Shown piece after piece: positions 34,869 to 45,652 of a stretch of DNA of 64,000 bases. Below the pieces are notes generated by a model. That model was given only the letters and a program-made list of their open reading frames with translations. It had not been told where the DNA came from and did not search any database. Position numbers and translations under genes: made by a program. Every line of letters starts with the position of its first letter. Position 1 is the first letter of the stretch. Source of the stretch: Lasiodiplodia sp. COLG20. Taxonomy: Eukaryota > Ascomycota > Dothideomycetes > Botryosphaeriales > Botryosphaeriaceae. The stretch lies in NCBI GenBank assembly GCA_009801085.1, contig VNWV01000032.1, forward strand, positions 1 to 64,000, given 5' to 3'.

Positions 34869-35854
34869 ATGGCCGAGGTGAAAAGTGGCTCTACGCTGTG
34901 CATTCTGGGCTGCGGTAGGCACCCCGAACGCCGACTCCAAAGCGACTGACACTCACGACGTCCCGAACAGGCAACCTAGGCAAGGCCATTCTCACGAGTT
35001 TGATCGAGGCAGCCCCGAGTGATGCTGGGGCATTACCATTCACGCACTTCATCGCCTGTGTGCGGAGCGAGAAGTCGGAACAAGCCTTGAAGGAGCGCTT
35101 TTCCCAAAACTCTCACAAATTAAGCATATCTAGAGGCAACAACACCAAAGCCCTGCAGGAATCCGGCGTCGTCATCCTGGGCGCGGATCCGGCCGACATC
35201 GAGACGGTGTTGACGCAGCCCGGCGTCAGCGACGCGCTCGCCAACAAGCTGCTGATCAGCGTTGTGGCCGGCTGGACGCGCGCGAAGCTCGAGACGACCC
35301 TCTACGGCAGCGAGACGACGGCCAGCAACCAGCAACAGCCGGACGGCAGCCGCCGCGCCTGGGTGGTGCGCACACTGCCGAACATCGCGGCGCTGGTGTC
35401 GCAGTCGCTCACGGCCATCGAGATCTCGGAGCCCGCCCTGCCCGACGCCCACCTCAGCCTCGTCGAGGCCGTCTTCCAGCGCATCGGCCGCACCGTGCGC
35501 ATCGCCCCGAAGCTCATGGACGCGACCACGGCGGTCGCCGGGTCGACGCCCGCCTTCTTCGCCGTCATTTGCGACGCCTTGGTCGATGCGAGCGTGGCCG
35601 TCGGCATGCCCCGCGACGCCGCCAGCGCCATGATCTTCCAGGCCATGCAAGGCACCGCTGCCATGCTGCAGAGTGGCGTGCATCCCGGCTTGCTGAAGGA
35701 TCAGGGCACCTCGCCCGAGGGCTGCACGATTGGTGGGTTGATGGTGATGGAGGAGGCGGGCGTGAGGGGCCACATGGGGCGAGCGCTGCGAGAGGCTGTC
35801 ACGGTTGCGAGGCTGATGGGGAAGACCGAGCATGTAAATGACACAAGACAGTAG
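34869..35854 (+). CDS. Pyrroline-5-carboxylate reductase family protein
   Basis: Exons 34869-34914 and 34971-35854 give 309 residues. The glycine-rich nucleotide site (ILGCGNLGKAIL) is cut by the intron. The family tail is clear: MDATTAVAGSTPAFFAVICDALVDA, then AMQGTAAMLQ, HPGLLKDQGTSPEGCTIGGLMVMEEAGVRG, the region that forms the dimer and binds the imino acid. P5C reductase makes proline from pyrroline-5-carboxylate with NAD(P)H. Here it starts 148 bp after a proline-degrading enzyme on the same strand, so it would oppose its neighbour. It may instead act on a hydroxylated or other cyclic imine, or be a regulated branch. The substrate is not resolved. Confidence 0.9.
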
Positions 35855-36061
35855 GGCAATCGATGGTTTGGAAATTCTGAAAGTGTTGTGTTGCTTCGAA
35901 CACGTTGTGACCTGACACAATAGCCGAGTCGCCGGGTACTTACGGCGTGTGAAGGTTCAGTGGCTCTTTCCTGGAGCGGTCATGTCGAAAAACGCAAGAG
36001 TGTGCAATCTATTCCATTATCCACTCCAATCCAATCATCCAAAGTATCATCCACGCTCTGC

Positions 36062-36962
36062 TCACTCAGCCCCCAGCTTTCCATGCAAGAACCATCGCAC
36101 TTCCCTATTAGTGAGCAATCCCAACCCGAAGGCCGGGATGATTCGAACGCAGCGCACAGCCGTCGCGGCCGGCATGACTCTCCAAATGCCCGCAAGCCTA
36201 TCTGAAAGAGCCACTTTTCCAGATCGGTCGTACAGACTGAGGCCGAGCAGATGCACCGGCGTTGCCACCAATTGCGATACGACGGGCACCGTCATCTGCG
36301 TAAACGTCGCCTTGGCGTGCGGACCAGCAACGTCATCGGGAATCGATGCCGCTACGCGCGGAGGAAGCACGAAGGATCCGAAGATGGTCAGCGCGTCGCG
36401 AATCAGGAACGTGACGGTGGCCGCCTTCGGGACCGCTGCCGATGTGGGGGGTTTGATTGCGCCTTTGGCCGCCAGCTCGGCTGCGCTCCCGTAGCACTGC
36501 GCGAACCGCAGATCCTTCTTGACTCCCAGCGGGATGTTGACTGCGAGTGTCGACGCGAATACGATGGTGCCGGCTGCTGCTATCCCGAGGTCCTTTGTGA
36601 TGCTTTCGGCGCCGTTGGCTACCGCGTACGTCGCGGCGTACAGTGTCCAGACGGAGGCAAACGGTCGCGCCAGGAAGAGGTTCCTCGGTCGCTCCAGAGC
36701 AGTGAGGGTGTGAGCGCGCAGCCCACGGATAAGTGGTTTGTTGCTTGCCGCCTTTTCGACCACCACTCTAATGGCACAAGGTTAGCACATTCCTGACCCA
36801 ATGCAGCGCGACTTGCCTGTCAATGAGCGTCACCGACGGAGCCACCAATGTTGCTGTGAACGCCGCCGCGCAAAAGTCCCCAAACAACTTGCCCCCAAGA
36901 AATTGCCGGCCGTTGAGGCCATACTGCTCGCTCGAGAAGCTTTCGATTTCTTGTTGCGCCAT
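36062..36962 (-). CDS. Orphan polytopic membrane protein, possibly mitochondrial-carrier-like
   Basis: Exons 36962-36817 and 36767-36062 give 283 residues. The intron between them appears to start with GC (GCAAGT) rather than GT; only this join keeps the phase and the segment VTLIDR-VVVEKAASNKP. The protein has several moderately hydrophobic stretches with intervening basic residues (FGDFCAAAFTATLVAPSVTLIDR, FASVWTLYAATYAVANGAES, AAAGTIVFASTLAVNIPLGVKK, TFLIRDALTIFGSFVLPPRVA), in a layout reminiscent of mitochondrial carriers, but I see no PxDxxR signature. I do not recognise a studied family. It is divergent from the P5C dehydrogenase gene and shares its 322-bp promoter, so a mitochondrial role linked to proline breakdown is a reasonable guess. 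Confidence 0.75.
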
Positions 36963-37284
36963 GAAGCCTGTCGACCGTTTCTCACTGTGGATGTGCAGCA
37001 CGTCAATAGACCATTATGGTGACCCTGGTCGGATTCCTTCCCGACCGAGCGACACCAGCAATCTACCCTTTTTGGCAACCAAATGCGGTGCTGAAGTGCG
37101 GGGATATCGTGCAGCATGCTCTCTCGGGAGAGCTCCCGGATCCCGGCGTCATCCACGCCTTGCCGGTGATCTCATCCATGCAATGAGCAATGCGGGGCAG
37201 CTGGCCTCCGATAAAACATGTGCTTTTGCACCTCAAGCTGTCCTCGTCTTGCATTCTTCCTGTAATTATCACTCGTCCAAGACA
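36963..37284. promoter_or_regulatory. Divergent promoter of orphan membrane protein and P5C dehydrogenase
   Basis: It contains a perfect 6-bp inverted repeat GGTCGG-N8-CCGACC at 37027-37046, which embeds CGG-N8-CCG, a spacing style used by Zn2Cys6 proteins. No other strong element was seen. Confidence 0.45.
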
Positions 37285-39202
37285 ATGGCTGTATCCTGGA
37301 AGCTCGCGTCTAGTTCTGTTCGGCCGTCGCCGGCATTGCTGAGACCTTCGCGCGCCGTTCCCACCGGAATCCGTCTTCAACAACGGACCAAGGCAACCGC
37401 TCCATTCAGATTACCCGACCCTCGAAATGAGCCCAATGTAAGCAGTTTGTTGTCCTGAGTGGAAAGCCAACATATACTGACGCGAATTGAATCGTAGCCC
37501 GCCTATACGAGGGGCTCGCCCGAGCGGTTGAAGGTGGAAGAGGCATTGACAAAGCTCCGTTCGCAGCTGCCAGTACAAAGCGACATTTACTACAACGGCA
37601 AATCGCAACAATCATCCAAATCTTGGGACCAGGTCCTGCCATCCGAACACGCCACCACCTTCACCAACTACCCTCTAGCGTCTCGAGAGCAAGTCTCAGC
37701 TGCCATTGAGTCTGCGCTCAAGGCGAAGAAGGATTGGGAAGAGACACCGTTCGTCGACAAGGCCGCCATCTTCCAGAAGGCAGCCGAGCTGGTCACGGGA
37801 AAGTACAGATATGAGCTCATTGCAGCCACCATGCTTGGCCAGGGCAAGAACATCTGGCAGGGTGAAATTGACGCCGCCGCCGAGTTGGCAGACTTCTTCC
37901 GTCTGAACTGCAACTATGCCGCTGAGTTGCTGGAGAGGCAGCCCACCCGCGGAACCGATGGCATGTGGAGGTATGTGCATACAAAAATTGAGCTTACAGA
38001 TGGCAAACTAACACTCAAGACAGCCGCATGGAGTACAGGCCTCTGGAGGGTTTCGTTTACGCTGTCTCGCCATTCAACTTCACCGCACTTGGCGGTAGCT
38101 TAGTGTCTGGCCCTGCGCTGATGGGCAACGTTGTCCTGTGGAAGCCCTCGCAATACAACATCTACGCCAGCACCATCGTGTACAAGATTCTGCTTGAGGC
38201 TGGCCTGCCGCCGGATGTTGTCCAATTCGTACCCGGCGATGCCGAAGAAGTCACAGACGTCGCCCTCTCCCACAAGGACTTCGCCGGCCTGAACTTCATC
38301 GGCTCCTCGGACGTGTTCCGGTCTATCTATGCCCGCATCGGCGAGGGTATCGGCAAGAAGGCGTACCGCGAGTTCCCCCGCGTCGTTGGCGAGACGAGCG
38401 GCAAGAACTTCCACCTCCTCCACAACACGGCCGACGTACCCAGCGCTGTGAACCACACCATCCGCGGCGCCTTCGAGTACCAGGGCCAGAAGTGCTCTGC
38501 CACGTCTCGCGTCTACGTCCCCCAGTCGCGCTCGGAAGAGTTCCTGTCGCTCCTCAAGAAGGGCATCAACGAGATCACCATCGGCAGCCCGGACAAGGAC
38601 CTCGAGGCTTTCATGGGTCCGGTCATCCACAAGCATTCCTTCAACAAAATCAAGTCCATCATCGATGAGAGCAACAAGGACAAGGACCTGAAGCTGATCG
38701 CCGGTGGTACCTACGACGAGTCGGTCGGCTACTACGTCAACCCCACCGTCTACCAGGCCAAGTCTCCGGACCACAAGCTGTTCAACGAGGAGATTTTCGG
38801 CCCCGTGCTGGCCGTCTACGTCTACCCGGATGCCGAGTGGACCAACATCCTCCAGAGCGTCGACCAGAACGGTGGCGGCCTCGCCCTGACCGGCGCCGTG
38901 TTCGCCCAGAACCGTAGTGTCATTCGCCAGGCCGAAGACGCGCTCCGCTACTCTGCCGGCAACTTCTACATCAGTAAGTTTCCCTATGACGGTAATCATT
39001 GTTCAAAAAGCTAACATGGCTGTGCTTAGACTGCAAGACGACTGCGGCGCTGATCGGCCAGCAATCCTTCGGCGGTGCTCGGTCAAGTGGTACTAATGAC
39101 AAGGCGGGCAGCTCTGACATCCTGCGCCGCTTCACTAGTCCCCGCATGATTAAGGAGGAGTTCTTTCCGCAGACTACGTTCAAGTACCCCAGCAACCACT
39201 AG
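37285..39202 (+). CDS. Delta-1-pyrroline-5-carboxylate dehydrogenase (PrnC/Put2, ALDH4 type)
   Basis: Exons 37285-37437, 37498-37970, 38024-38973 and 39030-39202 give 582 residues. It oxidises glutamate-5-semialdehyde (open P5C) to glutamate with NAD+ in mitochondria. It accepts 4-hydroxy-P5C in animals. A Ser/Arg-rich, acid-free N-terminus looks like a presequence. Key parts are SPFNFTALGGSLVSGPALMGN, WKPSQYNIYAS, FIGSSDVF, the glutamate in VVGETSGKNFH, the nucleophile in GQKCSATSRVYVP and the late EEIFGPVLAVYVY and QQSFGGARSSGTNDK. All are diagnostic for ALDH4 rather than generic aldehyde dehydrogenases. In this cluster it completes proline oxidation, and could also oxidise 2-oxoglutarate semialdehyde if the hydroxyproline route runs (inference). 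Confidence 0.95.
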
Positions 39203-39952
39203 TAGAAGTGCAGCATGAGTAAACGGATGGGTTGTATTAAAAAGGGAATGGATATTATTCAATGAAATCAAAGTTCATCTACGTAATTGGGCTGCCTGTT
39301 GTGCGTTTTGCATTGTAGCTTCTATTTTGCGGTTTCATCCAGCTATTCAATCGAGCACGACGAGCCTGCCAATCCCTTGTTTTCGGAGTCAGTGTGAAGA
39401 TGCAACAATAAAATTTACGGACCTTACTCCCAGTTATTTTGCGAGCTCGTGAACTCTAATCACTGTTGAGAATGATGCATGCAGCATATGACAGAGGCTC
39501 GTCGGGTAGGAGACTGGTCTGGGTCTCGCCGGGTGGGTGCGGCGTGCGGGAGTTCTAATTGGCTCTGGCGCTCGAACATCAGATACCAAATGCCCCGCTG
39601 CAGCTCCCGCTGATATGCGTACTATCTCCCACTTTGATATCATTCCGGGGTAGAATCCGGTAATCGGACCCGAATGTGGCGTGAGTGCTGCGGGGTGACT
39701 GACTTGGGTAGCAGAAAGCGGGGGTGTTTAGTCTCACCGGGACGTCTCCCGAGTTATCTCTGCTTCCCCGCAGCTCAACCCGGGATCTAGTTTCTGATCC
39801 CGACTCGCGGGGACCACGCGATATGGTGATGCCGCTAGGGCATGGCGAGTATGCGGCGACCGTGCTGGGAATTCCGGAGTGTGCACTTATATGTCAATGT
39901 GCACCCAGTTGCGATAAGGAGTCAGTAATATTCCCGATACGTCATCTTAACC
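39203..39952. promoter_or_regulatory. Promoter region of FAD oxidase with a 22-bp perfect dyad
   Basis: A perfect inverted repeat CGGGATC-N8-GATCCCG spans 39781-39802, about 150 bp before the ATG. It has outer CGG/CCG triplets and could be an operator or form a hairpin. An everted CCG-gtaat-CGG lies at about 39658-39668. The left part is the P5C dehydrogenase 3' region. No gene is seen. Confidence 0.5.
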
Positions 39953-41304
39953 ATGGACCGCAACGAGCCTATCATTGTTGTCGGCGCCGGTGCATTCGGC
40001 TTATCGACGGTATTCCACCTGTCGCAGGCGGGCTATACCAACATCTCCGTCTTTGAGCAGGACAGCCAGGTCCCTCCCCGCCAATCAGCCGCCAACGACA
40101 TCAACAAGATTGTTAGAGCTGAATACGAAGATCCGTTCTACACCGAGTTGACTGTGGTATGTCGGATGAGTCTTCCCTTCCAGATGATTCACTGACCTCT
40201 GGCCTCTAGAAAGCCATTGCTGCGTGGAAAACACCCCTCTTCGCCCCGCACTTCCACCAAACCGGCTTCCTGCACTGCGTCTCGGGAGCGGCACCGGACA
40301 AGGCGCTGGGCACGCTCAAGCGCTTCCAGGCGGCGGCCGAGAGCCACTCGCGCATCAACAAGCACCTCGTCCCCATCGACAGCGACAATGACATCCGGCG
40401 GCTGTTCTGGCAGTACGAAAATGCGCCGCTGACGGGCTGGCACGGCTACCTGAACCGCTTCGACGGCTACGCGCACTCAGGCGCCGCGCTGCAGGGCATC
40501 CACCGCGCGACGGCGGCCCGCGGCGTGCGCTACTTCCTCGGGGCGCGCGTGTTGGAGATCGTGTACGACCGGGACAGCAAGAGGGCGGTCGGCGTGCGCA
40601 CCGCCGACGGCACCATCCACGCCGCCAAGCGCATCATTGTCGCCTGCGGCGCGGCGGCGGCCAGGCTGGTGCCGGCGGCCGGGCGGCAGCTGGGCGTCGT
40701 GGCGAAGAGCTGGAGCGTGGCCCACGTGCGGCTGACCGACGACGAGACGTCGGCCCTGCGCGGCATCCCCGTCACCTACGCCCGCGACCTCGGCTTCTTC
40801 TTCGAGCCCGACCCGCGCACCAACCTGCACAAGCTGTGCCCCATGGGCGGCGGCTACGTCAACACCGACCCCCGCTCCGGCCTCTCGCTGGCCCCCACTG
40901 TCGAGGACAGCGCCTTCATGCCGCCCGACGACGAGAAGAAGGTCCGCGAGCTCCTGCGCCAGACCCTGCCCGCCCTGGCCGACAGGCCGCTCGTGCAGAA
41001 GAGCCTGTGCTGGTTTGCCGACACGAGCGACTCGGATTTCATCATCGACTACGTGCCCGGGACCGACAAGTCCGTCGTGCTGTTGTCCGGGGACTCGGGA
41101 CATGGGTTCAAGATGTTCCCCATATTCGGGGAGTGGGTGCGGGACCTGTTCGAGGCCCCCGATGGGCGTCAGCCGGTGGCCCAGTGGAGGTGGAAGGAGA
41201 AGAAGTCGGAGAAGGATAGTAATTGGGGAGGAGATGTAAGCTGGAGACTGGGAGAGACCAAGGAGTTCTCAGAGATCATGCCCTCGAGGGAGTCAAAGCT
41301 CTGA
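39953..41304 (+). CDS. FAD-dependent amine/imino-acid oxidase (DAO/MSOX superfamily)
   Basis: Exons 39953-40156 and 40210-41304 give 432 residues. The dinucleotide motif IIVVGAGAFGLSTVFHLSQ and the following FEQDS bind FAD. The C-terminal half has KSLCWFADTSDSDFIIDYVPG and SGDSGHGFKMFPIFGEWV. In the sarcosine-oxidase/fructosyl-amine-oxidase branch the cysteine of the C-x3-T-x-D motif carries the covalent flavin. These enzymes oxidise secondary amines such as sarcosine, pipecolate, saccharopine, D-proline analogues or Amadori products. Placed between P5C dehydrogenase and a hydroxyproline epimerase, the most attractive role is oxidation of cis-4-hydroxy-D-proline to the pyrroline, but that is inference. 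No peroxisomal SKL is present; the end reads ESKL. Confidence 0.85.
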
Positions 41305-41620
41305 ACACATAGTCATAGCTCACTTTAATGTCATGTGTTGATGTCCTTGAAAATATTCCATCACTTGCACGTATTTCGCAGTGTAAAGTCGTGGCGAGTA
41401 ATACTGGATGTCCACAGCAAACTTCGCTGGGAAGAAGTGCATTTTATCTTGTCGAGACAGCTACCTAAACTTTTTCGCCCCGCACATACAAGAGGTGCCT
41501 GGTTATCACAAGGCTATGGCGTTGCCGCCCATGCTCTCTGAGTTTACAACTACAAGTTCGAAAGTGTAAAAAGGAAACCCAAACAGAAACCTCGCTATGC
41601 ATTGCAAAGGACCCTCCAAT
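41305..41620. other. Convergent 3' intergenic region
   Basis: It separates the 3' ends of the FAD oxidase and the Zn2Cys6 regulator genes. No gene, repeat or RNA is visible. Confidence 0.4.
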
Positions 41621-44228
41621 CTACCAGATGCTGTGCTCCAGAATTTCATGAGACATCCACTCGTTATCCCCGCTGTCAATCGCATTCACTGTGTCCATAA
41701 TCTGGGCACCCGCCAAACCACCGTCGAAGCATATTTCATCAAGAATGCCAGAAATGGGAGAAGGTAAAATGTTGCCTCCAACACACTGTGCCGCTGCCTG
41801 CTGCATCGAAGCCCCGAGCTGTACTTCGGATGGTGGGTGACCCTGAAGCACGTCCTGCGGAGCATTGAAAGAGTTGGACGCGCGACGAGAATGCATCTGC
41901 GACAGCTGACAGAGCATGCTGTCTAGCTTCCGCAGCTCGACGATCCGGTACTCGGCAACAACATTTCCAGCCCCCGCCATCTCATCGAAGATTGCGTATG
42001 CTTTGTCCAGCCACGTCGCACGGTTGCCAACCAGCTGCGGGTCAAGTGAAGGAGCCAGTAGGATGTTTACCGTCGATACAGAGATGGCCTCGAGGTCGAA
42101 GGGTAGGAAAGTTTCTGTAGTTAATGGTGAGTCCATCTGGTTTTACCAAGACATGAATGTTTGAGCTCACCCAACAAATGCTGCGCTCTAACGCAACTCA
42201 AGATGCTGATCATTTGCTGAGAAGAATCCATACACATCTTCGCCAAGTTCAAGGTGGTCTGGGAGGAATGTAGGGTGATTCGGTCTGATCCTGAACTCTC
42301 AAAGCGGATCTTCAGGAAACAAAACAACAGTGGCCGTGTTGCAAGAACGATACACTAAATCACAAAGGTCAACCCTCCACTCCCTTCGAAAACAAGAATG
42401 GAAGACCCCAATGCAGGACTTACTTGATGATAGAGCAGATGTAAGTAAGCATATGTCCGCGAGATTCCGCTGATAGCGTTGCCCAACTGTAATGGGAATG
42501 AATCCCGAAGTTCGTCGGCAAGGTGTGCGATGCTGGCGAGGACCTCCTTCGTGCTAAGCAGAAATTTGCTGTTGAGCCGGCCGTCGGCCCCGTAGACGCC
42601 TGTGATGACTGCACTTAGATACAGGAAGCGTGGGCGACTCGATTTACTCACCCCTGTTGATACGGGCGATAGCCCGAGACAGCTTGATTTGCATGCTCAG
42701 GGCTGCAGTCCTCTGGATGGAGCCTGAAAAGGTCGGAAGATCAGGATGCACGTCGTCGTCGTGGATGGACTGAGGAAGCCCCATCAAGGATGTCATTTCT
42801 CGGTCCAAAACATATGTCGTCCACCAGGCTCTGCGGCATCTCTCGACGTGAGCCTCTCCGAGATGGCGCACTGGCATATCGGTGTGCATGCCATGGCAAA
42901 GTGCAATCCTCATGGCTTGTCCGATCTTGGCATTCATTAGCTTGGACTATGAGTTTGGGAGCTGCAGACTTACGTAGTTGTGCGCCGCATCTCGGTAGTC
43001 CAAGCACTGAAGGTACAAGGAGATGGAACAGAGAATTTCAGTGGAGACCAACGGCCGTCTCTCCAGTACGATTGTATTCGGTAGCAGCTGGACGGCTTTT
43101 ACAAAGTAATCGGTACCAGGGGGTCGCTTTCCTTGGTTTCTCTGAGTGGTAAATGCTTTACCAAAAGCAAGGATGATTAAAAAGTGAATGTACCATAGAT
43201 CGGCCTCGGCAATCTTGTGGGTAGGATCCGAATAGAAGTCGTATAAACTGTCCATAAAGGACATCTCGTCGAACAGATGGAACATTTGTCCACAGTGGAA
43301 CTTGACAGCATTGATTAGGTAGATGGCGTAGTCGAGTGTTGGTAAGGAAGGAGTTTCTAGATCTGCTGCCGTCCGACGGTCGTTCCAATTCAGGTCGTAT
43401 GCCGCTCCGTCAAAGAGAAGAGTTGTGCTGGGTACGCAGGTCTGGTGTACGTATTGGTGTGTCATGCACAGAAGGCGGCGAGTGAATGACCAATTCGACG
43501 AGGTTCCGAGATAGACTAAACTGCCGTCAGATAACTTACACCGCCAGCAGAGGTAGCAAAGGCGTACATGTTCTCCCATCGCTGGCTGCCATGAAAGTGG
43601 AAGGGCCGGTGGATAGCGGATTTGTCAAAGTAGAGGCCACGAGATCGGAACGCGAGCCGGAGCGGGTGCTTTGATCGTTTACCGGGGCAGCTACAGACTC
43701 GTTTGCTCCTTCAGACCCGTCGTCGGAATCGGCTGCAACAGAATCAGCTCTGCTTGATAACACAGACGTGGCTGAGATAGAGACAAACCACCGTCGGATG
43801 CTCCATCGGCATCTTGGCTGGCACACACGGACCCGGGGGTGGCACATTCTGCACCACTACGGCGCTTCCAGGCTTCGATCTTGCGCTCCAAGTCAATAAT
43901 GTACCTGGTCGTAGTTAGCAGGTATTGCTCAACATCAGAGTAAAGGCCGGCTACCCTCTGGTGACGAGGATTTTTTGGTCCCGTTCGTCAAAATCGCAGG
44001 ATAGTTTGCGTTTGCTACAAGCTTCGCAGGGCTGGGAGCCGGAGCATTTGATCTTCTGGCGGCGGCATCTCACGCAACTGAAGTCAAAGTTAGCTCGATG
44101 ATGCAAGGGCGGGCCGTTGCGGATGTGACGTACGCGTTGCAGGAGCGTCGCTTTGTGACCCGACCTCTGGCATTTCCCGGCTCCGCTGGACCTTCAGGCA
44201 TCCTAGAATGCCTGGATTGGGGAGGCAT
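41621..44228 (-). CDS. Zn2Cys6 transcription factor in the proline/hydroxyproline cluster
   Basis: Nine predicted exons (44228-44134, 44077-43955, 43904-43792, 43732-43683, 43585-42974, 42925-42652, 42599-42424, 42354-42171, 42114-41621) stay in phase and give 706 residues. The zinc cluster CVRCRRQKIKCSGSQPCEACSKRKLSC has C-x2-C-x6-C-x5-C-x2-C-x6-C spacing and starts just after the first intron. A short coiled segment (YIIDLERKIEAWKRR) follows. The fungal-specific domain is clear: LDYAIYLINAVKFHCGQMFHLFDE, ALCHGMHTD and ERCRRAWWTTYVLDREMTSLMGLPQSI. The fourth intron (43682-43586) is the weakest call. In Aspergillus nidulans the prn cluster regulator PrnA is of the same class. By position this is the likely pathway activator. 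Confidence 0.87.
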
Positions 44229-44638
44229 GGCAGCCTGTCGGCTCTGAGTGCAGTCGATGGGATGACCAGGCGCTGTGGACACGGCCTTGCTGCTGCCTCT
44301 CTGTTCTTATCTCGTGATGTGGATCTGCAGCCGAAATGCGGGGTAAAAACCAGCGGCTTTAGGCCGCATCGGGCCTATCACGGTTGCTGCCGAGATAAAC
44401 CCTCATGCACCTCCTGTCCACGCGGCAGTGCTGATAAAGGAAACGGAATCCGCAAGCGTCCAGATGCCTCTGCTCTGCCCTGTTCTCTTTTGCATTTGTC
44501 ACAATGGGCGAAAGGGCTCTGCAACGAGGGTCAACGACGTTGGCCGTGGTCATTGATAAGATAACCAGTTTTGACTAGTCCTTCCGACATGTTCCTATCA
44601 GCCTGGCTGAAACATCTAACGTCTCTACATGAAAAGTC
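44229..44638. promoter_or_regulatory. Promoter of the cluster regulator
   Basis: A palindromic CGGAATCCG (CGGA-A-TCCG) lies at 44444-44452, about 215 bp before the regulator ATG, and may serve autoregulation. The region also holds the 3' end of the neighbouring DapA-family gene. No other gene. Confidence 0.4.
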
Positions 44639-45652
44639 CTACAACAAAGACCGGCCAGCCTGCGAAGCCTGTTCAATCTTTCCCACCTCGGCCATGATCT
44701 CCTCAACCGCCTTCTTTGCCGCCGGTCCGACTTCGTCATACGGCGCTCTGGGCTTCAGCTTCTCCACCGCACCTTCAATGCCCGCCAGCCTGGCCGAGTA
44801 GCGCGCCACGGCGTACTTGGTCGCCGCGATGCCGCTCTTGCACGGACTCTCGGCCAACGACGTCTTCTTCTGCAGCTTCATGGCCTCCTCGACGCGCCCC
44901 TGCTTGTATAGTTCGTAGACCTTCACCGTGGTCCGGGGGAAAACGTTGGCAAAGGCGCCGATGCAGCCCGCGCTGCCGGCAGCCAGGCCGCCGATCAGGA
45001 AGTCTGCCTGGCCGCCAAAGGTGGCGAACTCGTCGGGGCTGAAGGTGGCGGCCAGGCGGGTGATCTTGGCGACGGAGCCGCACGTCAGCTTGACGCCGAC
45101 GACGTTGGAGCGGCCCGAGGGACTGGCGGCGGCGCTGGCGCGCACGATGGCCGTGATGGTCTCCGAGTCGATGTCGACGCCGTTGCAGACGCCCGGGAAG
45201 TTGTAGACGACGACGGGCAGCGGCGCCTTGGCCGCGACCTCGGCGAAGAAGGTCTTGACGACGCCCATGGTCGTGGCCTTGCCGAAGTAGGCGGGCGGCA
45301 GCACGAGAAGGTAGTCGGCACCCGCGTCCTTGGCGTCGCGCGCCAGCTCGAGCGTCTGCTTGGTCGAGTGGGCGCCCACGCCCGCCATCAGCGGGTACCC
45401 GGGCCCCACGGCCGCCCGCGCCGCCCGGATCACCTGCGCCCGCTCCTCGCGCGTCAGCAGGAACGCCTCGGAGTTGGTGCCGAGCACCACGATGCCCGTC
45501 AGCCCGGACTGCGCCAGGTACGCAAAGTACCGCGACTGCGCCGCCAGGTCGACCGTGTCGGTCGCGTGGTCGAAGAAGGTGACTGCCGGGCACCACACGC
45601 CTGCTGGCGGGACGTGGGGGAGAGAGGATGATGAGGCCGTTCTGGATCCCAT
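44639..45652 (-). CDS. DapA-family (DHDPS/NAL superfamily) lyase or deaminase
   Basis: A single exon of 337 codons. The ATG at 45652 is the first in frame. It is a TIM-barrel Schiff-base enzyme: GTNSEAFLLTREER (the GTTGE-type pyruvate or carboxylate site), the catalytic tyrosine in VVVYNFPG and the Schiff-base lysine in VVGVKLTCGSV. The superfamily includes dihydrodipicolinate synthase, 4-hydroxy-2-oxoglutarate aldolase (HOGA) and the bacterial pyrroline-4-hydroxy-2-carboxylate deaminase HypD. Fungi make lysine by the aminoadipate route, so a DapA role is excluded. With a hydroxyproline epimerase and an FAD oxidase nearby, the deaminase role giving 2-oxoglutarate semialdehyde is favoured, with HOGA-type cleavage as the alternative. 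Confidence 0.9.
   Translation of the reverse strand: MGSRTASSSSLPHVPPAGVWCPAVTFFDHATDTVDLAAQSRYFAYLAQSGLTGIVVLGTNSEAFLLTREERAQVIRAARAAVGPGYPLMAGVGAHSTKQTLELARDAKDAGADYLLVLPPAYFGKATTMGVVKTFFAEVAAKAPLPVVVYNFPGVCNGVDIDSETITAIVRASAAASPSGRSNVVGVKLTCGSVAKITRLAATFSPDEFATFGGQADFLIGGLAAGSAGCIGAFANVFPRTTVKVYELYKQGRVEEAMKLQKKTSLAESPCKSGIAATKYAVARYSARLAGIEGAVEKLKPRAPYDEVGPAAKKAVEEIMAEVGKIEQASQAGRSLL

Noticed and set aside
44229..44282. N-terminal extension of the cluster Zn2Cys6 factor
   Set aside because: The frame is open but begins with GTG; the first ATG is at 44228 and suffices.
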